From: Bacillota bacterium
Lineage (GTDB): Bacteria > Bacillota_A > Clostridia > Acetivibrionales > DUMB01
Length of the DNA stretch: 5,495 nt
Reading direction: 5' to 3'
Assembly (NCBI GenBank): GCA_023621975.1
Contig: JAMOAC010000016.1
Location: 1-5,495, forward strand
Part shown: positions 4,613-5,495 of the stretch, piece by piece
Numbering within the stretch: position 1 is the first letter of the stretch
Layout of the letters: each line of letters opens with the position of its first letter
Program-made: the position numbers and the translations under genes
The notes under the pieces: model-generated
What the model saw: the letters and a program-made list of their open reading frames with translations, nothing else
Database searches by the model: none
Told to the model about the DNA's origin: nothing

Positions 4613-5495
4613 TTAATTTTTGGACTTTATTAATGACATGCACTGATCCCAATCAGGCATAGCACTTTGAGCTCCCATTTTAGTAACGGATATTGCTGCG
4701 GCCGCATTTGCAATAACCATACTTTCTTCAATGCTCTTGTTCATTGAAATACCCACAGCTAAAGCAGCATTAAATGTGTCGCCTGCAGCTGTCGTGTCTA
4801 CCACGTTAACCTCAAAAGTAGGAACATGATTGTAACCGTCTTTTGTAAAAATGTACGCTCCGTTGCAACCCGCTTTATTAATTACTGTCTTTGCGCCTTT
4901 TTCAAGCAGGATTTGAGCAGCTTTCCTTCTGTCATCCTCTGATTGAATACTTATGGATGTGATTCCTTCAAGCTCTGTCTCATTGGGAGTGACTATATCA
5001 ACGTAACGGAATATGTCTTCAGGAAATGAACGAACTGGAGCCGGATCAAATATGACAAGCTTTTTAAGTTCAGAAGCCTTTTTGATTGTGTAAATCACAG
5101 TTTCTACGGGAATTTCCAGTTGAACAAGTATTATATCGCTTTCTCTTAATGCATCAATGTTCTTTTCCACGTAATCAGGAGTAACATAATTATTTGCTCC
5201 CGGGGTAACTATTATAGAATTCTGACCGTCACAGGACACCAGAATTGTTGCGGTACCTGTACTAACTGAATTTTCAACTCTTATCGCCGATGTATCGATG
5301 CCTAAATTGTTGAACATTTCAATCATGTCCCGGCCAAATATGTCATTTCCGACACAGCCAATCATTTTTACATCTCCGCCGAGCTTTCTCGCGGCTACTG
5401 CCTGATTAGCCCCTTTACCTCCGGGAAAAGTGTTAAACTCATTGCCTGGAACCGTTTCACCAGGCTTTGGAAATCTACTCATTGATGTAACCATA
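4613..5495 (-). CDS. rbsK: Ribokinase-type PfkB carbohydrate kinase, N-terminus cut by right window edge
   Basis: Ribokinases phosphorylate a sugar, classically D-ribose, at O5 using ATP. About 293 residues are visible. The sequence begins at VTSMSRFPKPGETV, which in full-length ribokinases is preceded by some 15 residues with a G-S-x-x-x-D strand, so the ATG at 5494 is an internal codon, not the start. PfkB signature 1 region GGKGANQAVAARKLGG is at 25-40; FDPAPV (149-154), TPNETEL (169-175) and signature 2 DTTAAGDTFNAAL (233-245) follow, with Asp239 as the expected catalytic base. TKMGAQSAMP (271-280) matches the ribokinase C-terminus, which favours ribokinase over fructokinase or KDG kinase. 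It is the first gene of the cluster in the window, 31 bp before the Hyi-like gene. The exact sugar is inferred, not shown; a related pentose or a ketose is possible. Confidence 0.92.
   Translation of the reverse strand, partial: MVTSMSRFPKPGETVPGNEFNTFPGGKGANQAVAARKLGGDVKMIGCVGNDIFGRDMIEMFNNLGIDTSAIRVENSVSTGTATILVSCDGQNSIIVTPGANNYVTPDYVEKNIDALRESDIILVQLEIPVETVIYTIKKASELKKLVIFDPAPVRSFPEDIFRYVDIVTPNETELEGITSISIQSEDDRRKAAQILLEKGAKTVINKAGCNGAYIFTKDGYNHVPTFEVNVVDTTAAGDTFNAALAVGISMNKSIEESMVIANAAAAISVTKMGAQSAMPDWDQCMSLIKSKN

Noticed and set aside
5492..5494. ATG at 5494 as the start of the kinase
   Set aside because: Ribokinases have about 15 more residues, including a nucleotide-fold strand and a substrate-contacting Asp, before the P-K-P-G-E-T segment, so the true start is outside the window.

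Overview
The window holds one dense, single-direction gene cluster, entirely on the minus strand. The GC content is moderate to low (roughly low 40s per cent by eye). Purine-rich Shine-Dalgarno (SD) sites, short intergenic gaps and the protein sequences together suggest an anaerobic or fermentative Firmicute, most likely of the Clostridia. This placement is inference; no rRNA or other phylogenetic marker is present.

In transcription order (right to left) the genes are: a ribokinase-type PfkB kinase whose first residues lie beyond the right edge (4613-5495); a hydroxypyruvate-isomerase-like TIM-barrel protein (3790-4581); the alpha and beta subunits of a thiamine-diphosphate 2-oxoacid/acetoin dehydrogenase E1 (2741-3697 and 1733-2707); its lipoylated E2 acyltransferase (278-1681); and the N-terminal 88 residues of a short-chain dehydrogenase cut by the left edge (1-264). 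Gaps are 13 to 92 bp, nearly every gene has its own SD site, and I see no convincing internal promoter or terminator, so this looks like one operon whose promoter lies to the right of the window.

The E1 and E2 subunits resemble the acetoin dehydrogenase (Aco) branch more than pyruvate dehydrogenase, from remembered family motifs. Such a complex cleaves an alpha-ketol (acetoin in the known case) into acetyl-CoA plus an aldehyde. A downstream short-chain dehydrogenase would fit a diol-to-ketol oxidation step. The upstream sugar kinase and Hyi-type isomerase are not part of standard acetoin operons and suggest that the real substrate may be sugar-derived. No E3 dihydrolipoamide dehydrogenase lies in the window.

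The most notable details are two tandem E3/E1-binding domains in the E2, a triplicated 18-bp unit that begins inside the last codons of the E1 beta gene and runs in frame through its stop codon, and the mixed sugar/ketol gene content. There is no gene-free stretch over 300 bp; the longest gap (3698-3789) is 92 bp.
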